Of a stretch of DNA of 64,000 bases, positions 63,155 through 64,000 are shown piece after piece (position 1 is the stretch's first letter; every line of letters begins with the position of its first letter). This DNA comes from Dyella_B jejuensis. GTDB taxonomy: Bacteria; Pseudomonadota; Gammaproteobacteria; Xanthomonadales; Rhodanobacteraceae. The position numbers were made by a program, and so were the translations under genes. The stretch covers positions 62,001-126,000 of the forward strand of contig NZ_JADIKJ010000015.1 of the NCBI RefSeq assembly GCF_044904675.1, read 5' to 3'. The notes beneath the pieces were generated by a model. It was not told the origin of the DNA, searched no databases, and was given only the letters and a program-made list of their open reading frames with translations.

Positions 63155-63170
63155 AGCAATCTGCGTGCCA
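63155..63170 (-). promoter_or_regulatory. sigma-54 (-24/-12) promoter of the permease array
   Basis: On the minus strand the sequence reads TGGCACGCAGATTGCT: a full match to TGGCACG-N4-TTGCW with GG and GC separated by the required 10 bases. It lies 45-60 bases before the fusion-protein ATG in the correct orientation. An rpoN gene and a sigma-54 activator gene are both in the window. Confidence 0.9.
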
Positions 63171-63236
63171 GCGCGAAAGTGGAAGATAATTTCTTTTTAA
63201 TCAATCACTTACTTAACAATCGCCGGCTCGTGGCGC

Positions 63237-63277
63237 TGTCCGCGGACACTGGCCGGACAGCGGACAGACGCCGTCCG
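63237..63277. promoter_or_regulatory. candidate enhancer (UAS) cluster for the sigma-54 activator
   Basis: A perfect 12-bp palindrome TGTCCGCGGACA (63237-63248) is followed by GGACA at 63255-63259 and 63262-63266, and an inverted pair CGGAC-N7-GTCCG (63261-63277). The cluster sits about 70-105 bases upstream of the -24 element, the usual distance for NtrC-class activators. The rest of the gap up to 63483 shows nothing else that I can support. Confidence 0.65.
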
Positions 63278-63483
63278 TTCCAGCGCCTGTTCCCACTATT
63301 GGCGTGATCCGCGCTGAGCTGCTTGCTCGCCAGAAGGAAGAGCGGGGGCGTGCACGTCCGTACAAGAGCGCATGATGACGTCGTGCGGCGGGCACAAAGA
63401 GCCGCCCTTCGGGTTTAGCGTGGCGCGCGTGGCTCCCACTGCACGTGGCGAGCAGGCAACGCTACTGCGGGCTGCGCGAACAG

Positions 63484-64000
63484 TTAGTGCGGACAGGGCC
63501 CCTGGTTCGTCAGCACGGCCGACTCCGCGTGGGCGATGCGCGCGGCGATCCGGTCGCCCAGCGGCGACAAGCGTGCGGGCCGTCCAGATTCCAGCACGGC
63601 GATGCCCGCCAGCTCGCGTAACCGGAACGCGGTCACGCTGGCGCTATCGGGCCGGAACCGGATGACGCCGGCGGACACGGGCGTTCGACGTTCTGGCTCA
63701 CATGGCGCCATCAGAGCTTCCCACGCGAAGTAATCCGTGTCGGGCAGCAAATGCAGCCGTGCCTGCGTGCGACCGAAGGCATCCATGCATTCGAACCACT
63801 CGCGCGGACCATCGTCGGTCACCGCACTGGTGGCCACCAGCCAGCGTGTGTCCAGTAGCGGGGCGAAAGCGCGATGCCCAACCAGCAAGCCGCGCGGCAG
63901 GGCCTGCACCGGCGGCTCGCCGGACGCGACATGCAGGTAGAGCACGCTGCCAAGGGCCGGCAGCTTGCGCCACAACGCCAGCGGATGAATTCGCCGGCTG
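63484..64000 (-). CDS. hypothetical protein, cut by the window edge
   Basis: The frame is open from the right edge (no stop up to 64000), so this is the C-terminal part of a longer protein, at least 171 residues. No signal or membrane segment is visible. The stretch WLVATSAVTDDGPREWFECMD followed by LPDTDYFAWEALMA vaguely recalls heme-utilisation (HemS/ChuX) proteins, where a residue series like this precedes an AWxAL motif, but this is a guess. A C-terminal winged-helix-like part (LRELAGIAVLESGRPARLSP) ends the protein. It lies upstream of the array promoter on the same strand, 370 bases away. Confidence 0.5.
   Translation of the reverse strand, partial: SRRIHPLALWRKLPALGSVLYLHVASGEPPVQALPRGLLVGHRAFAPLLDTRWLVATSAVTDDGPREWFECMDAFGRTQARLHLLPDTDYFAWEALMAPCEPERRTPVSAGVIRFRPDSASVTAFRLRELAGIAVLESGRPARLSPLGDRIAARIAHAESAVLTNQGPCPH

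Noticed and set aside
1..64000. CRISPR arrays, tRNA or rRNA genes, phage or plasmid functions
   Set aside because: Looked for on both strands; no regularly spaced direct repeats, no cloverleaf-like or rRNA-like segments, no integrase, transposase or replication-initiator gene seen.

Overview
The window is GC-rich chromosomal DNA from a gammaproteobacterium. The gene order (recQ; pit/DUF47; trmJ|suhB; hda-permease-CDP-OH-DUF2066|purMN; ibaG-murA|kdsD-kdsC-lptCAB-rpoN-hpf-hprK-rapZ-PTS; valS; holD-rimI-pssA; proS) and the protein flavour point to the order Xanthomonadales, most likely Rhodanobacteraceae (Dyella/Rhodanobacter/Frateuria-like). That assignment is an inference; there is no rRNA gene here to confirm it. 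No tRNA, rRNA or CRISPR array was seen.

Layout. 0.2-9.9 kb: a lysozyme-inhibitor lipoprotein, recQ, an alkyltransferase-like protein, phosphate uptake (pit plus DUF47), a CBS/CorC membrane protein, trmJ and suhB, then a small possibly degraded region (VOC protein and frameshifted membrane protein). 9.9-16.1 kb: hda, an AI-2E family permease, a CDP-alcohol phosphatidyltransferase and DUF2066 on the minus strand, divergent from purM-purN-DUF3108. 16.2-28.5 kb: the envelope/regulation block (ibaG-murA on the minus strand; kdsD, kdsC, lptC, lptA, lptB, rpoN, hpf, hprK, rapZ, EIIA-Man, HPr, EI on the plus strand). A 386-bp MITE-like element with perfect 26-bp terminal inverted repeats sits between rpoN and hpf. 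28.5-42.3 kb: LysR regulator with divergent YeiH-type transporter, tsaB, valS, pssA-holD-rimI, a DUF4124 protein, proS, an H-NS-type protein, a ThrE-type exporter, NfeD and a stomatin/SPFH protein.

42.3-63.2 kb is the unusual part: a single-strand (minus) array that reads as one system. In transcription order it holds a MacA-like membrane fusion protein, one MacB-type ATPase, six consecutive pairs of ATPase-less MacB/FtsX-type permeases (12 genes, called 1A/1B to 6A/6B here), then a sigma-54-dependent response regulator and its NtrY-like histidine kinase. A textbook -24/-12 sigma-54 promoter (TGGCACG-N4-TTGCT) lies just upstream of the fusion-protein gene, preceded by a cluster of TGTCC/GGACA inverted repeats that look like enhancer sites. 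RpoN itself is encoded at 21.6 kb. All six A-type permeases keep a periplasmic Cys pair (C-x13-17-C-x-W) and all six B-type permeases keep a CNA motif in the first membrane helix, so each pair looks like an obligate A/B heterodimer sharing one ATPase and one adaptor. The substrate cannot be told from the sequence.

Coordinates of starts were chosen from start codons, ribosome binding sites and family alignment from memory; no database search was run.
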